Positions 44,008 to 51,915 of a stretch of 64,000 nt of DNA are shown here, in pieces. Origin of the DNA: Nocardia shimofusensis NBRC 100134 (GTDB lineage Bacteria; Actinomycetota; Actinomycetes; Mycobacteriales; Mycobacteriaceae). The position numbers and the translations under genes are program-made. The DNA is taken from contig NZ_BDBT01000011.1 of the NCBI RefSeq assembly GCF_001613125.1, forward strand, positions 124,001-188,000, read 5' to 3'. Within the stretch, counting starts at the first letter, position 1. Every line of letters begins with the position of its first letter. The notes under the pieces are model-generated. The model was not told the origin of the DNA, did no database searches, and saw nothing but the letters and a program-made list of their open reading frames with translations.

Positions 44008-44658
44008 TCAGCTCAGCAGAGGTGCCAGATCGGTCAGGGCCCCGATGCGGGCAACATCGGGGTGCGCCGGGGCGGCGCTGTTGCGGGCGAGGTGGATGGC
44101 AGACCAGCCCGCGGCCAGTGCGCCGTCGATGTCGAAGCGGGCGCTGTCGCCGACGTTGAGCAGGTGGTGCGGCGCCAGGTCCATCGCAGACTCGATCGCA
44201 CGGAAGGCGGCCGGCTGCGGTTTGCACGCGCCGATCTGCCAGCTGTGCAGCACCACTTCGGCCAGGGCGAAGTACGGCGGCCGCGCGGGCCCGGTGTCGG
44301 GGTCAGGGCCGATCGCGTTCGACAGCAGGCAGATGCGGAAGCCGAGCCCGGCGAGGTGTTCCAGGGTGGGGACCGCATCGGGATACAGCGGCGGATCGGC
44401 CATGTCGGCGACCCGCAGGCGCAGCCGGTCAGCCACCGCGGCGGCTGCGTGCGGGCGGCCGCATGCGGTGGCGAGGATGGCCGCCAGTTCACCGGCCGGT
44501 GTCCGGCGGGTCTTGGCGTGTTCGATCAGCAGGTCGCGGAGGTGCTCGACGTCGGCGTCGAGCAGTTCGGCCAGTTCGGCCGCGAGGACTCCACGGGGCA
44601 TCTGCACCAGGACCCCGCCGATGTCGAAGCAGATCGCCCGGATCTCACGCTGCGGCAC
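44008..44658 (-). CDS. HAD-superfamily hydrolase
   Basis: A 216-residue HAD-IA phosphatase-like protein. Motif I is ICFDIGGVLV (nucleophile Asp, with Gly two places on), motif II is CLLSNA, motif III Lys lies in GACKPQPAAF, and motif IV is VGDSARFDIDGA. An alpha-helical cap lies between I and II. It probably removes phosphate from a pathway intermediate. It overlaps the enolase-family gene by 14 bases. Confidence 0.87.
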   Translation of the reverse strand: MPQREIRAICFDIGGVLVQMPRGVLAAELAELLDADVEHLRDLLIEHAKTRRTPAGELAAILATACGRPHAAAAVADRLRLRVADMADPPLYPDAVPTLEHLAGLGFRICLLSNAIGPDPDTGPARPPYFALAEVVLHSWQIGACKPQPAAFRAIESAMDLAPHHLLNVGDSARFDIDGALAAGWSAIHLARNSAAPAHPDVARIGALTDLAPLLS

Positions 44659-45778
44659 CGGCGTCTCCTTCGGCGAAGCGGTAGCCGCTGGTCAACCCCG
44701 CGACCGTGCGGGCGTCCAGGTGCCCGGCGACAGGCACCAGCGGCTCGAGCTGATGGTCTTGGCGCAACGGTTCCAACGTCAGGTGGTACTCGATCGCGGG
44801 AACAGCCTCGGCGGGTGCGCTGGCGGCCAGCGCCAGCGCGACCGCCAGGCCGGAGCCGTGCGGCAGACTGCGGATGCCCAGCCGCGCGGCCAGTTCCACC
44901 ATCGACAGGGTGTGGGCGAGCCCGCCGCACCAGGTCGGGTCCGGTTGCCAGATCTGGATATCGCCGCCGAGGGTCCGCAGCTGGTCGGTGGGCTCGTAGT
45001 CGTGTTCACCGGCGGCGCGCGCCAGCCCGTGCCGGGCCAAGTCCGCATCCGAGATCAGGCCGGGCTCCTCGACCCAGCACACCGCCACGTCGGCCAACAC
45101 CGGCAGCAGCTGGCGGGCGTAGTCGGCAGGCCACCGGCCGCCGACGTCGACACAGAGGCGGGCCAGCGGCCCGGCCGCCTCGCGCAGGCGTCGCAGCCGG
45201 GCGGCGTCCGCACGCGGTGTCTCGCCTCGGGCCGCGCCGGGCAGTCCCCATTTCTGGGCCCAGAAGCCCTCGCCGACGAGCCATGCGGCGATGTCGGGTG
45301 CCAGCGGGTGGTCGATGTCGATGCCCAGCGCCGTGGCATACACCGGGATGCGATCGCGTCGCTCACCAGCGAGCAGCGCGCCGACCGGGATACCGGTGGC
45401 GTGGCTGCGCAGATCCCACGCCGCCAGCTCGACCGTCGACACCGCCAAGCGCAGGTGCCCGCCCTGGCGGTGCCGGCCGTGCGGCACCAGCGATGCCATC
45501 GCCCGCCAGGCGGCGAGGTCGCGGCCGATCACGGCGGGAGCGACCTGATCGAGAGCCAGTCGGGCAACCGACGCCGCCACCGGCCCGAACCAGCCTGTCG
45601 CGCCGGTGTTGTCGACGACTCCAACCGCCACGCGAGTCAGGTTCTCCGGCCACGGCTGGGCCGCCGGGTGGCGCCGCGCGGGCCCAGCCCAGTCGGGCAG
45701 GACCTCGGCCGCCACAGCGGCGGCAGGCAGCGGGGGCAACATCCGGGTGATCACGTCGGTGATCGTGCGAGCCGTCAT
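44645..45778 (-). CDS. enolase-superfamily enzyme (mandelate racemase-like)
   Basis: A 377-residue enzyme of the mandelate racemase/muconate lactonizing group, which takes a proton from carbon next to a carboxylate. The metal ligands are visible as Asp in RLCVDVGGRWP, Glu in VCWVEEPG and Glu in AGEHDYEP; the second-domain Lys is in FWAQKWGLPG, and HGSGLAVAL near the end supplies the barrel-closing loop. It could be a racemase, dehydratase or cycloisomerase. ATG 45778 lies two bases after the radical SAM-like gene stop; the open frame upstream is a shadow. Confidence 0.83.
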   Translation of the reverse strand: MTARTITDVITRMLPPLPAAAVAAEVLPDWAGPARRHPAAQPWPENLTRVAVGVVDNTGATGWFGPVAASVARLALDQVAPAVIGRDLAAWRAMASLVPHGRHRQGGHLRLAVSTVELAAWDLRSHATGIPVGALLAGERRDRIPVYATALGIDIDHPLAPDIAAWLVGEGFWAQKWGLPGAARGETPRADAARLRRLREAAGPLARLCVDVGGRWPADYARQLLPVLADVAVCWVEEPGLISDADLARHGLARAAGEHDYEPTDQLRTLGGDIQIWQPDPTWCGGLAHTLSMVELAARLGIRSLPHGSGLAVALALAASAPAEAVPAIEYHLTLEPLRQDHQLEPLVPVAGHLDARTVAGLTSGYRFAEGDAGAAA

Positions 45779-45780
45779 CT

Positions 45781-46845
45781 TCAGATCCTGGTCCCGGCCA
45801 GTGGCTCGTCGGCGAAGCTGAAATACCACAGCGGCCGGTAGTTCTCCCAGGACTGCGGACGCAGCCCGGTCGGCCCGAACAGCTCCTCGATGCTGCGGCG
45901 CGCGGCCAGGTAGAACTCGATGTCGCGGGCCCCGTCGGCGAGGAACACGTCCATCATCGGGGTGTGGGACTGATACACCTGGAATCGCGGGAAAGTCGTG
46001 GTCACCTCGACGAAGTCGGTGAGATGGCGCGCCGCGACATCGAGCGGATCCAGGCCGATGATGTAGGTGAAGTCGGTGCGGATCCCCGCGGCGACGGCGT
46101 CGCCCAGTACCCGCACCATCTCGGTGGGGGTGAGCGCGGCCTTGGATTCTTTGAGGATCAGGTCGCGCTTGGTGAAGGCTTCGGCGGTCAGCGTCAGGTG
46201 GAACGGTCCGATCGCGGCGGCCTCGGCCAGCCCCTCGGGGCTGGTCAGCACGCTGGACAGAAAGTGGATCTCCCCGCCGCAGTGGTGCGTGGTCATCGCT
46301 TCGCGGACCTGACGCAGATGCGTCAGCGCGAGCTGCTCGAACCGGAAACACCCGGTGCACACGGTCACCTTCTCAACGCTCGACAGACCCCCGCCAGTGT
46401 GGTCGTCGACCAGGGTGGAGAAGTAGGCGTTGACGTCATCGAGGGCCAAGCGGGGATCGTTGGCTTCCTCGAGAGTGTTCGGGCAGAACACGCAGCCGGT
46501 GCACGCGCTGCGCGCGTTGGAGTTCAACGTCAGGACCCGGCCCTCGTTGCGCCAATACCCGAGCACTGCATCGTCGGCCTCGGCGACATCGATAACCGCG
46601 ACCTGCTCACCCCCCAGCAGGACCTTCGTGTCGACCAGCTTGAACGGTGACCGGCGCCTGCCCAGCGACAAGATCATGTACAGCTGATCGTCCGGGCGGG
46701 AGTTCAGCCGCAGCCGAAACCGCAACCGCGACACCCCGATGTCGGCGTCCAGACCACACGCATTGAGCGCGATCAACATGATGTCGTCGGCGTCGATGCC
46801 CCACCGAGTGGCGAGTCGTTCGGCGTCGCCTCTGGTCCCCAGCAT
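45781..46845 (-). CDS. radical SAM-like Fe-S protein with CxxCxxC spacing
   Basis: A 354-residue protein whose body reads as a radical SAM barrel (LTLNSNARSACTGCVFCPN, SSVLTSPEGLAEAAAIG, FHLTLTAEAF, RTDFTYIIGLDP, RFQVYQSHTPMMD). Its cysteine motif is CTGCVFC, one residue shorter than the canonical CxxxCxxC. The strand that normally carries GGE reads VTVCTGCFRFEQ. It may be a variant SAM enzyme or bind its cluster differently. The N-terminal ~110 residues form a separate beta-rich domain. ATG 46845 starts seven bases after a small open frame. First intact enzyme of the operon. Confidence 0.75.
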   Translation of the reverse strand: MLGTRGDAERLATRWGIDADDIMLIALNACGLDADIGVSRLRFRLRLNSRPDDQLYMILSLGRRRSPFKLVDTKVLLGGEQVAVIDVAEADDAVLGYWRNEGRVLTLNSNARSACTGCVFCPNTLEEANDPRLALDDVNAYFSTLVDDHTGGGLSSVEKVTVCTGCFRFEQLALTHLRQVREAMTTHHCGGEIHFLSSVLTSPEGLAEAAAIGPFHLTLTAEAFTKRDLILKESKAALTPTEMVRVLGDAVAAGIRTDFTYIIGLDPLDVAARHLTDFVEVTTTFPRFQVYQSHTPMMDVFLADGARDIEFYLAARRSIEELFGPTGLRPQSWENYRPLWYFSFADEPLAGTRI

Positions 46846-46852
46846 GTTGTAC

Positions 46853-47017
46853 CTACCCCTTATGGCCGGTGTCAGTGGATATTTGTGCCTGGCAGGGTTT
46901 CGTCGACGTAGAACAGGTCCGAACCAGGTCGCTGTACCCGAGCTCGAACTCGGCAAGCTGTCTCCACGCCCGATGCATCCGCTCCGTGAGCGCTTCGGAC
47001 ATTGTGGAAGTCGGCAT
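46853..47017 (-). CDS. possible 54-residue peptide before the radical SAM-like gene
   Basis: A short frame (PTSTMSEALTERMHRAWRQL, then EFELGYSDLVRTC and KPCQAQISTDTGHKG) ending seven bases before the radical SAM-like start. A second ATG lies at 47002. No good ribosome site precedes either. It could be a leader, a precursor peptide or simply the shifted tail of the broken methyltransferase region. Coding potential is uncertain. Confidence 0.3.
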   Translation of the reverse strand: MPTSTMSEALTERMHRAWRQLAEFELGYSDLVRTCSTSTKPCQAQISTDTGHKG

Positions 47018-47029
47018 CGAAGGCAGGAG

Positions 47030-47410
47030 GTAGCCCCTTCGGGGGTGGTGCCGGCGAGCGGTGCCCGCGCGTGGGTCAGGACCAGTGGGTCGTTGTCGAC
47101 GTAGACGACCTTCGACCCCGACGCGACGGTTTGCGCGATCTCGTGGGTGTTGACCACGGCCGGTGGGCCGACACCGATATCGAGGAACCTGCTGGATACC
47201 TGCACGCTCGGTGAGGTATCCGACCGTGCGGTGAAGGAGCTGGCGGGACTGCACGGCCATCATGGTGATGGCGGCGTCGCCGGCGATCTGGTCGATGCTG
47301 TAGTAGTCCTTGCCGCCCATCCAGTAGTTCCAGACGCGTGCCGAATGCGGAATGTCGGTGCGGATGATCAGCGAGCGCGCCGCGCCCGCAAGGGCTGTCG
47401 GGGCGGTCAC
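47030..47410 (-). pseudogene. DUF574-type SAM methyltransferase, broken
   Basis: Begins at a GTG overlapping the cspA stop and reads IPHSARVWNYWMGGKDYYS and LLHRTVGYLTERAGIQQ, the usual start of actinobacterial Methyltransf_19 proteins. A frame change near 47190 leads to RFLDIGVGPPAVVNTHEIA and VVYVDNDPLVLTHARA, the SAM-binding region. After that no family sequence follows; about half of a normal 270-residue protein is missing. Position shows it once belonged to the cspA-operon junction. Confidence 0.8.
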
Positions 47411-47610
47411 AGGGTCTTGACCTGTTTGGCGACCGGGCCCTTGGGGCCGGTGCCGGGCCGGAATTCGACGCGCTGGCCGTCGGTCAGGACGCGGAATCCT
47501 TCCGCCTGGATCTCGGAGTGGTGGACGAAGATGTCTTTGTCACCGTGGTCGGGGGTGATGAACCCGAACCCCTTTTCGGCGTCGAACCATTGAACGGTTC
47601 CGTGTTCCAT
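47407..47610 (-). CDS. cold-shock domain protein
   Basis: A 67-residue CspA-type protein that binds single-stranded RNA/DNA. RNP1 GFGFITP and RNP2 DIFVHHSEI are intact, with the usual start GTVQWFDAEKG and end KGPVAKQVKTL. Single-domain cold-shock proteins are normally chromosomal; here it precedes the broken methyltransferase with GTGA overlap. GGAGG lies upstream of ATG 47610. Confidence 0.92.
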   Translation of the reverse strand: MEHGTVQWFDAEKGFGFITPDHGDKDIFVHHSEIQAEGFRVLTDGQRVEFRPGTGPKGPVAKQVKTL

Positions 47611-47715
47611 GAGCGAGCCTCCTCGGCTGGGGCAAAAGGGTTGGAGTGCGCGAAGGTGTCGCGGTTGGTCGCAGACGCGCCCGGTGTGGATGGCGGGCTG
47701 GTCGCTGGTCGCCGA

Positions 47716-47937
47716 TCAGCGCGGCAGGAAAAGTCGCTGGTAAGGAAGCTGCTGTAGGTCGTCGGTCACCAGGTCGTCGACCGTGACGCGGGCCAAACCC
47801 TGACGCAGAGCGTTCTCGGCGAAGGCCTCGGCTGCGCATCCGGGCGCCCGGTAGTGCTGAATCGGGACACCCGCGACGCCGAAATCGACGATCACGCGGC
47901 GCTCCCCGATCACCGCAACGGCGGTCGGCCGGTCCAT
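47716..47937 (-). CDS. small hypothetical protein
   Basis: A 73-residue protein (AVAVIGERRVIVDFG, then QHYRAPGCAAEAFAENALRQ and VTVDDLVTDDLQQLPYQRL). It overlaps the gene before it by 28 bases and reads away from the GntR gene. No family is recognised; a small immunity- or chaperone-like partner is possible but unsupported. Confidence 0.45.
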   Translation of the reverse strand: MDRPTAVAVIGERRVIVDFGVAGVPIQHYRAPGCAAEAFAENALRQGLARVTVDDLVTDDLQQLPYQRLFLPR

Positions 47938-48107
47938 CCGGGGAGCCGCTCGAGGATGCGCCGTAGGGTCTGTTCATCACGGCGATACCGCGAACTCCGC
48001 TCACCAGGACCGGGCCGATACGTCGAGCACCGGATCGGGATGTCGCCCTTGCCGGCACCTGTGAACAGTGCAGCGCCTGGAACACGCTGCGGTAGAGAGT
48101 GATCCAT
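47910..48107 (-). CDS. small hypothetical protein divergent from gntR
   Basis: A 65-residue basic protein (GAALFTGAGKGDIPI, YRPGPGERSSRYRRDEQTL). ATG 48107 has the strong site GGAGGAAGG, which supports a real gene; the frame is open upstream to 48311 but overlaps the operator there. It is probably co-transcribed with the small gene after it and, by position, controlled by the GntR regulator. Confidence 0.5.
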   Translation of the reverse strand: MDHSLPQRVPGAALFTGAGKGDIPIRCSTYRPGPGERSSRYRRDEQTLRRILERLPGWTGRPPLR

Positions 48108-48284
48108 TCGACCTTCCTCCCTGTACAGGTCATCGAATCCCCCAGAACCCGAAGGGTCGAACTCGTCGCATCGACGCGGACCGCCGAAAAGCCCATCGAG
48201 AGGCCGACGGGGGCCGTCCCCAGCTGCGATGCCCGAGTTCGGGGAGACCCATCGAATGTAAGCTCCGACACACAAACAGTCAAC

Positions 48285-48302
48285 CACTTTGCTAGCAAAG
48301 TG
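48285..48302. promoter_or_regulatory. 18-bp perfect palindrome, probable GntR operator
   Basis: CACTTTGCTAGCAAAGTG, a perfect palindrome just upstream of the gntR start and in the divergent region with the small gene at 48107. It is AT-rich against its GC-rich surroundings. Operator for autoregulation is the simplest reading. Confidence 0.7.
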
Positions 48303-48304
48303 CT

Positions 48305-49117
48305 GTGCCATTGGTGATGTCTGCTGCTGATACCGTGAAGGTCGTGGCTAGCGAGATCACCGACGAACGGTCCATCCAGACGCGGATTGCCGACGACATC
48401 CGGGCGCGCATCGAACTCGGCGAGTACGCCGCGGGCGACCAGCTGCCCACCTACGACGAGCTGCGCCAGACCTACCTGTGCAGCACCGGTGTGGCCCGCA
48501 AAGCCATCGACCTGCTGCGCCAGCAAGGCCTGATCATCTCCCGGCAGGGCAAAGGGGTGTTCGTCCGCGAGCGAGCCCAGCCGAAACGGCACGGCATCGA
48601 GCGCTACGCCCGCAGCCGCTGGAAGACCGGCGGCACCGCGATCCACGATGCCGAAGCCGGCAGCCAGGGCCTGCCGGTCACCCAGCTCTACCGTGAGCTG
48701 GGCGAAACACCCGCGCCCGCGGTCGTCGCGACCGCGTTCGGGATCGAGGAGGGGACGCCGGTGTGGGTGCGCAAACGCACCACCGTCGTCGACGGCCGCC
48801 CCCACCAGCTCGCCGATTCCTACTATCCCCTCGACCTCGCCGAGGGCACCCTGCTCACCGAAGAGAACTCCGGCCCTGGCGGCGGGTTCGCCCGCCTCGA
48901 CGAAGCCGGTGAACCACTGGCCGAGATCAGCGAGGAGTGGAGCGCCCGCATGCCCAGCTCCCCGGAAAGCGTGGCCCTGCAACTGCCCGGCGGCACCCCC
49001 GTCCTGGACCTCACCCGCATCGTCTACGACACCACCGGACGCGCGGTCGAAGTGATGCTCGCTGTCATCGCGGCCGACACCGTCCGCATGAGCTACCGAT
49101 TCGCCATCCCCGACTAA
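48305..49117 (+). CDS. GntR-family regulator with UTRA domain
   Basis: A 270-residue HutC-type regulator. The winged HTH at ~25-90 reads IQTRIADDIRARIELGEYAAGDQLPTYDEL, split here as the standard IELGEYAAGDQLPTYDELRQ block, then LLRQQGLIISRQGKGVFV. The UTRA domain follows (LYRELGETPAPAVVATAFG, RKRTTVVDGRPHQLADS). Several starts are possible (GTG 48305, ATG 48317, GTG 48344); those nearest the palindrome may be untranslated. The aldo-keto reductase follows 24 bases later, so it is probably the controlled gene. Confidence 0.87.
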   Translation: MPLVMSAADTVKVVASEITDERSIQTRIADDIRARIELGEYAAGDQLPTYDELRQTYLCSTGVARKAIDLLRQQGLIISRQGKGVFVRERAQPKRHGIERYARSRWKTGGTAIHDAEAGSQGLPVTQLYRELGETPAPAVVATAFGIEEGTPVWVRKRTTVVDGRPHQLADSYYPLDLAEGTLLTEENSGPGGGFARLDEAGEPLAEISEEWSARMPSSPESVALQLPGGTPVLDLTRIVYDTTGRAVEVMLAVIAADTVRMSYRFAIPD

Positions 49118-49141
49118 CCACCACCCGGCCAGGAGAACGCG

Positions 49142-49975
49142 ATGCAGCCTTCGATCCCCGCCGTCACCCTCAACGACGGAACCACCATCCCCCAGCTCGG
49201 CTTCGGCGTGTTCCGAGTCCCCGACGACGAAGCCACCCCCGCCGTCGCCGCCGCCCTCGAGGGCGGCTACCGCGCCATCGACACCGCCGCCTACTACCGC
49301 AACGAACCCGGCACCGGCGCCGCCATCGCCGCCTCCGGAATCCCCCGCGAGCAACTGCACATCACCACCAAGGTCTGGCACACCGACCTCGGCTACGACG
49401 CCACCCTCGCCGCGCTGGACAAGAGCCTGACCAATCTGAATCTCGACTACCTGGACCTGTATCTCATCCACTGGCCGGTACCCTCCCGCGACCTCTACGT
49501 CGACTCCTGGCGAGCTTTGGAGAAGATCAAGAGCGACGGCTTGGCCCGATCGATCGGCGTCTCCAACTTCCCGATCCCGCAGCTGGAACGCCTGCTCGCC
49601 GAGACCGGCACCGTGCCCGCGGTCAACCAGGTCGAGTTGCATCCGTGGCTGCCGCAAACCGCGCTCCGCGAGTTCCACACCCGTCATGGCATCGCCACCC
49701 AGGCATGGAGCCCTCTCGGCCACGGGCGGCTCGTCTCCGCCCCCACCGTCGAACAGATCGCCGCCCGCCACGGCAAAACCGCCGCGCAGATCCTCCTGCG
49801 CTGGAGCATCGAACTGGGCAACATCGTGATCTCGAAATCCGTAACACCCGAACGAATCCGGTCGAACCTGGAAATCTTCGACTTCGAACTCACCGGTGAG
49901 GACCACGACCTGCTCGCGACACTCGACAACGGAACCCGCACCGGCCCCGACCCCGCCGTCTACGGCGCCTCCTGA
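49142..49975 (+). CDS. aldo/keto reductase
   Basis: A 277-residue NADPH-dependent reductase of the AKR5-like bacterial group (2,5-diketogluconate reductase-like). The catalytic tetrad is in place: Asp47, Tyr52, Lys77, His110, within AIDTAAYYRNE, ITTKVW and LYLIHWP. IGVSNFPIPQL, VNQVELHPWLPQ and ISKSVTPERIRSNLEIFDF complete the family blocks. GGAGAA precedes the ATG. It is in an operon with the GntR regulator, so expression is probably ligand-controlled. The physiological carbonyl substrate is unknown. Confidence 0.92.
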   Translation: MQPSIPAVTLNDGTTIPQLGFGVFRVPDDEATPAVAAALEGGYRAIDTAAYYRNEPGTGAAIAASGIPREQLHITTKVWHTDLGYDATLAALDKSLTNLNLDYLDLYLIHWPVPSRDLYVDSWRALEKIKSDGLARSIGVSNFPIPQLERLLAETGTVPAVNQVELHPWLPQTALREFHTRHGIATQAWSPLGHGRLVSAPTVEQIAARHGKTAAQILLRWSIELGNIVISKSVTPERIRSNLEIFDFELTGEDHDLLATLDNGTRTGPDPAVYGAS

Positions 49976-50031
49976 CAGGCAAGGTGACCTGGACCGGGAT
50001 CGACAACGACTCGGCGAGGCCGGCTGGACTC

Positions 50032-50322
50032 TCATCCGGGTATGCGTGGGATAGCCGTCTGAGGCACCACCAGCGTGCAGGCCGATCTCAACGCCTTCAC
50101 GGCGGTGCCGAAGTGCGCCAGGCTCGGGGCGAGAATCACCGCCGCCCGGGCCGTGTGAGCGGTGTAGGCGATCAGCGTGGTCGGCATATACGTCTCGGCG
50201 TCGATCGTGAGCACGTCGGTGATACGGCAGCCGTGCCACGCCGCCAACTCGACGAGAGTGGCCCGGTCGGCGGGTTCGGATTCGCTGACAGTCAGGTTCA
50301 GCACTGCGATGGCGTTGTCCAT
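50032..50322 (-). CDS. hypothetical protein at end of P450 operon
   Basis: A 96-residue protein (NAIAVLNLTVSESEPADRAT, ITDVLTIDAETYMPTTLIAY, FGTAVKALRSACTLV). The predicted alternating strands and helices look like a small alpha/beta fold. It overlaps the preceding gene by 25 bases and is the last gene of the P450 operon. No family is recognised. Confidence 0.55.
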   Translation of the reverse strand: MDNAIAVLNLTVSESEPADRATLVELAAWHGCRITDVLTIDAETYMPTTLIAYTAHTARAAVILAPSLAHFGTAVKALRSACTLVVPQTAIPRIPG

Positions 50323-50600
50323 GAATCGCTTCCGATGATTCCGCGGTCGCGGAAGTACTGGTAGCTGTTGTCGCTGACTCGTAGGGCGGCCACCCGGGTC
50401 GAGCAGTGCCAGGGACACTCGCCGTGGAGCAGCAGTGCGTTCGCTGCATCCGTCGGTGATCGGACGGGCCAGTGCGGATTGTCGTGCCGGAGCTCATCCG
50501 CGGAAGCCGTCGAGTGACGGACGCTCGGCGCCCGGTCGATCGGGATGACCAGGCCGATTGGCGGAGGTGGCTTCTGTCGTCGGGTGTCGGCTGCGGTCAT
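50298..50600 (-). CDS. hypothetical protein in P450 operon
   Basis: A 100-residue protein with an N-terminal Pro-rich stretch (RRQKPPPPIGLVIPIDRA) and a core NALLLHGECPWHCSTRVAA, YQYFRDRGIIG. The CPWHC pair could bind a metal. ATG overlaps the P450 stop (ATGA), so it is coupled to that enzyme. No family is recognised. Confidence 0.6.
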   Translation of the reverse strand: MTAADTRRQKPPPPIGLVIPIDRAPSVRHSTASADELRHDNPHWPVRSPTDAANALLLHGECPWHCSTRVAALRVSDNSYQYFRDRGIIGSDSWTTPSQC

Positions 50601-51898
50601 CGGCCGGCCCCCTCGGTCGCGGGATCAGCGGCACCGACCCCATCCAGATAGGCGGGCAGGCTCTGATGTCCGTGGGAGATGAAGCTGGGCAACGGTTTCA
50701 GCTTCTGCTCGTCGACTGCGAGGGCCAGTCCGGGGAATCGCCCGAACAGGGCTGGCAAGGCTTCGACGGCTTCGAGGCGGGCCAGGGCCGCACCGAGGCA
50801 GTGATGCGGCCCATATCCGAAGGACAGGTGTTCTTTGTTCGGGCGAGCAGGGTCGAAGGCGTCGGGGTTGGGGGCGTGGCGGTGCGGGTTGCGGTTGGCT
50901 GCGGCGATCCCGGCGATGATCGCCTCACCGGCGGTGATCCGCGTGTCGGCGATGTCGATATCGGCGATCGCGTAGCGCAGCGGCAGATTCGCCACCGGCG
51001 GCGCGTAGCGCAAGGCTTCTTCGATCAGCTGTGACCACGTGATAGTGCCGGTCCGCAGTTGGCGCAGCAGTTCAGGCCGGGTCAGTACCTGGTAGACGGC
51101 TTGGTCGATGAGGTTGACGGTGGTCTCGTAGCCGGCAGTGATCACCAACAGCAGCGTGTGGACCAGCTCTTCTTCGGTGAGCCGGTCGGCCTGGCCGTCG
51201 CGGTGGCTGATGAGCAGGCTGGTCATGTCCTGCCCCGGCTCGGCACGACGGCGCGCCACCAGCGCGGTCAGCAACTCGACGAGTTCGGTGAAGGTGTCGT
51301 GCGGGTCGCGTTGCGGGCTGGTGGAGAAGATCTCGTCCACACAGACCCGCAACCGTGCCTGAAGATCGACGGGGACGCCCATGAGGGCGGTGATCACCCG
51401 CAACGGCACTTGGGTGGCGTAGTCCTCACGCAGGTCGATCACCGTGTGGTCGGGGCGGGCGGCGAGCTCGTCGAGCAGGTCGGTGATGATCTGCTTGATC
51501 TGGGGACGTAGTGCGGTGACGCGGCGGGGCGTGAAGGCGGGACCGATGAGTTTGCGCAGGCGTTGGTGGTCTTTGCCGTAGGCGGTGAACATGTTGCGCA
51601 CCGACACCCACGTGATCAGCGGCCAGTCCGACGGCACCTCACCGGACCGGAATCGCGGCCAATGCTGGTGGGCGTCCTTGGACACCCGCCAGTCGGTGAA
51701 CAGTTCCTTGAGTACCTCGGGATCGGTGACTGCCCAGGCAGGGATATCGCCGGGCAGCACCACGCGAACCAGCGGACCACGCTCGCGCAACGCGATGGCT
51801 TCGCCGGGGATGTCGGTGCCGGTGACATCCAATATGACCGGAGCAGAACCAGAACCATAGGCAGGAGTGAGGGCGGGGGCGGGTTGCAGATCAGTCAT
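50597..51898 (-). CDS. cytochrome P450, CYP154-like
   Basis: A 433-residue soluble monooxygenase. The heme loop FGYGPHHCLGAALARLE holds the Cys ligand near 367. The I-helix is LLLVITAGYETTVNLI (G-x-E-T-T), and ExxR is present in LIEEALRYAPPV. The start region (PAWAVTDPEVLKELFTDWRV, NMFTAYGKDHQRLRKLI) resembles CYP154 of actinomycetes. It lies 17 bases after the second P450, an arrangement known from the P450 pairs of Streptomyces conservons, but no conservon kinase or GTPase is nearby. The electron partner and substrate are not evident. Confidence 0.9.
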   Translation of the reverse strand: MTDLQPAPALTPAYGSGSAPVILDVTGTDIPGEAIALRERGPLVRVVLPGDIPAWAVTDPEVLKELFTDWRVSKDAHQHWPRFRSGEVPSDWPLITWVSVRNMFTAYGKDHQRLRKLIGPAFTPRRVTALRPQIKQIITDLLDELAARPDHTVIDLREDYATQVPLRVITALMGVPVDLQARLRVCVDEIFSTSPQRDPHDTFTELVELLTALVARRRAEPGQDMTSLLISHRDGQADRLTEEELVHTLLLVITAGYETTVNLIDQAVYQVLTRPELLRQLRTGTITWSQLIEEALRYAPPVANLPLRYAIADIDIADTRITAGEAIIAGIAAANRNPHRHAPNPDAFDPARPNKEHLSFGYGPHHCLGAALARLEAVEALPALFGRFPGLALAVDEQKLKPLPSFISHGHQSLPAYLDGVGAADPATEGAGR

Positions 51899-51915
51899 CG
51901 CGGGTCACCTAACAG

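Noticed and set aside
47540..50497. A minus-strand open frame of nearly 1000 codons over cspA, gntR and the aldo-keto reductase
   Set aside because: It is antisense to well-supported genes and has low-complexity Gly/Val-rich sequence; GC-rich codon bias on one strand keeps the other open.
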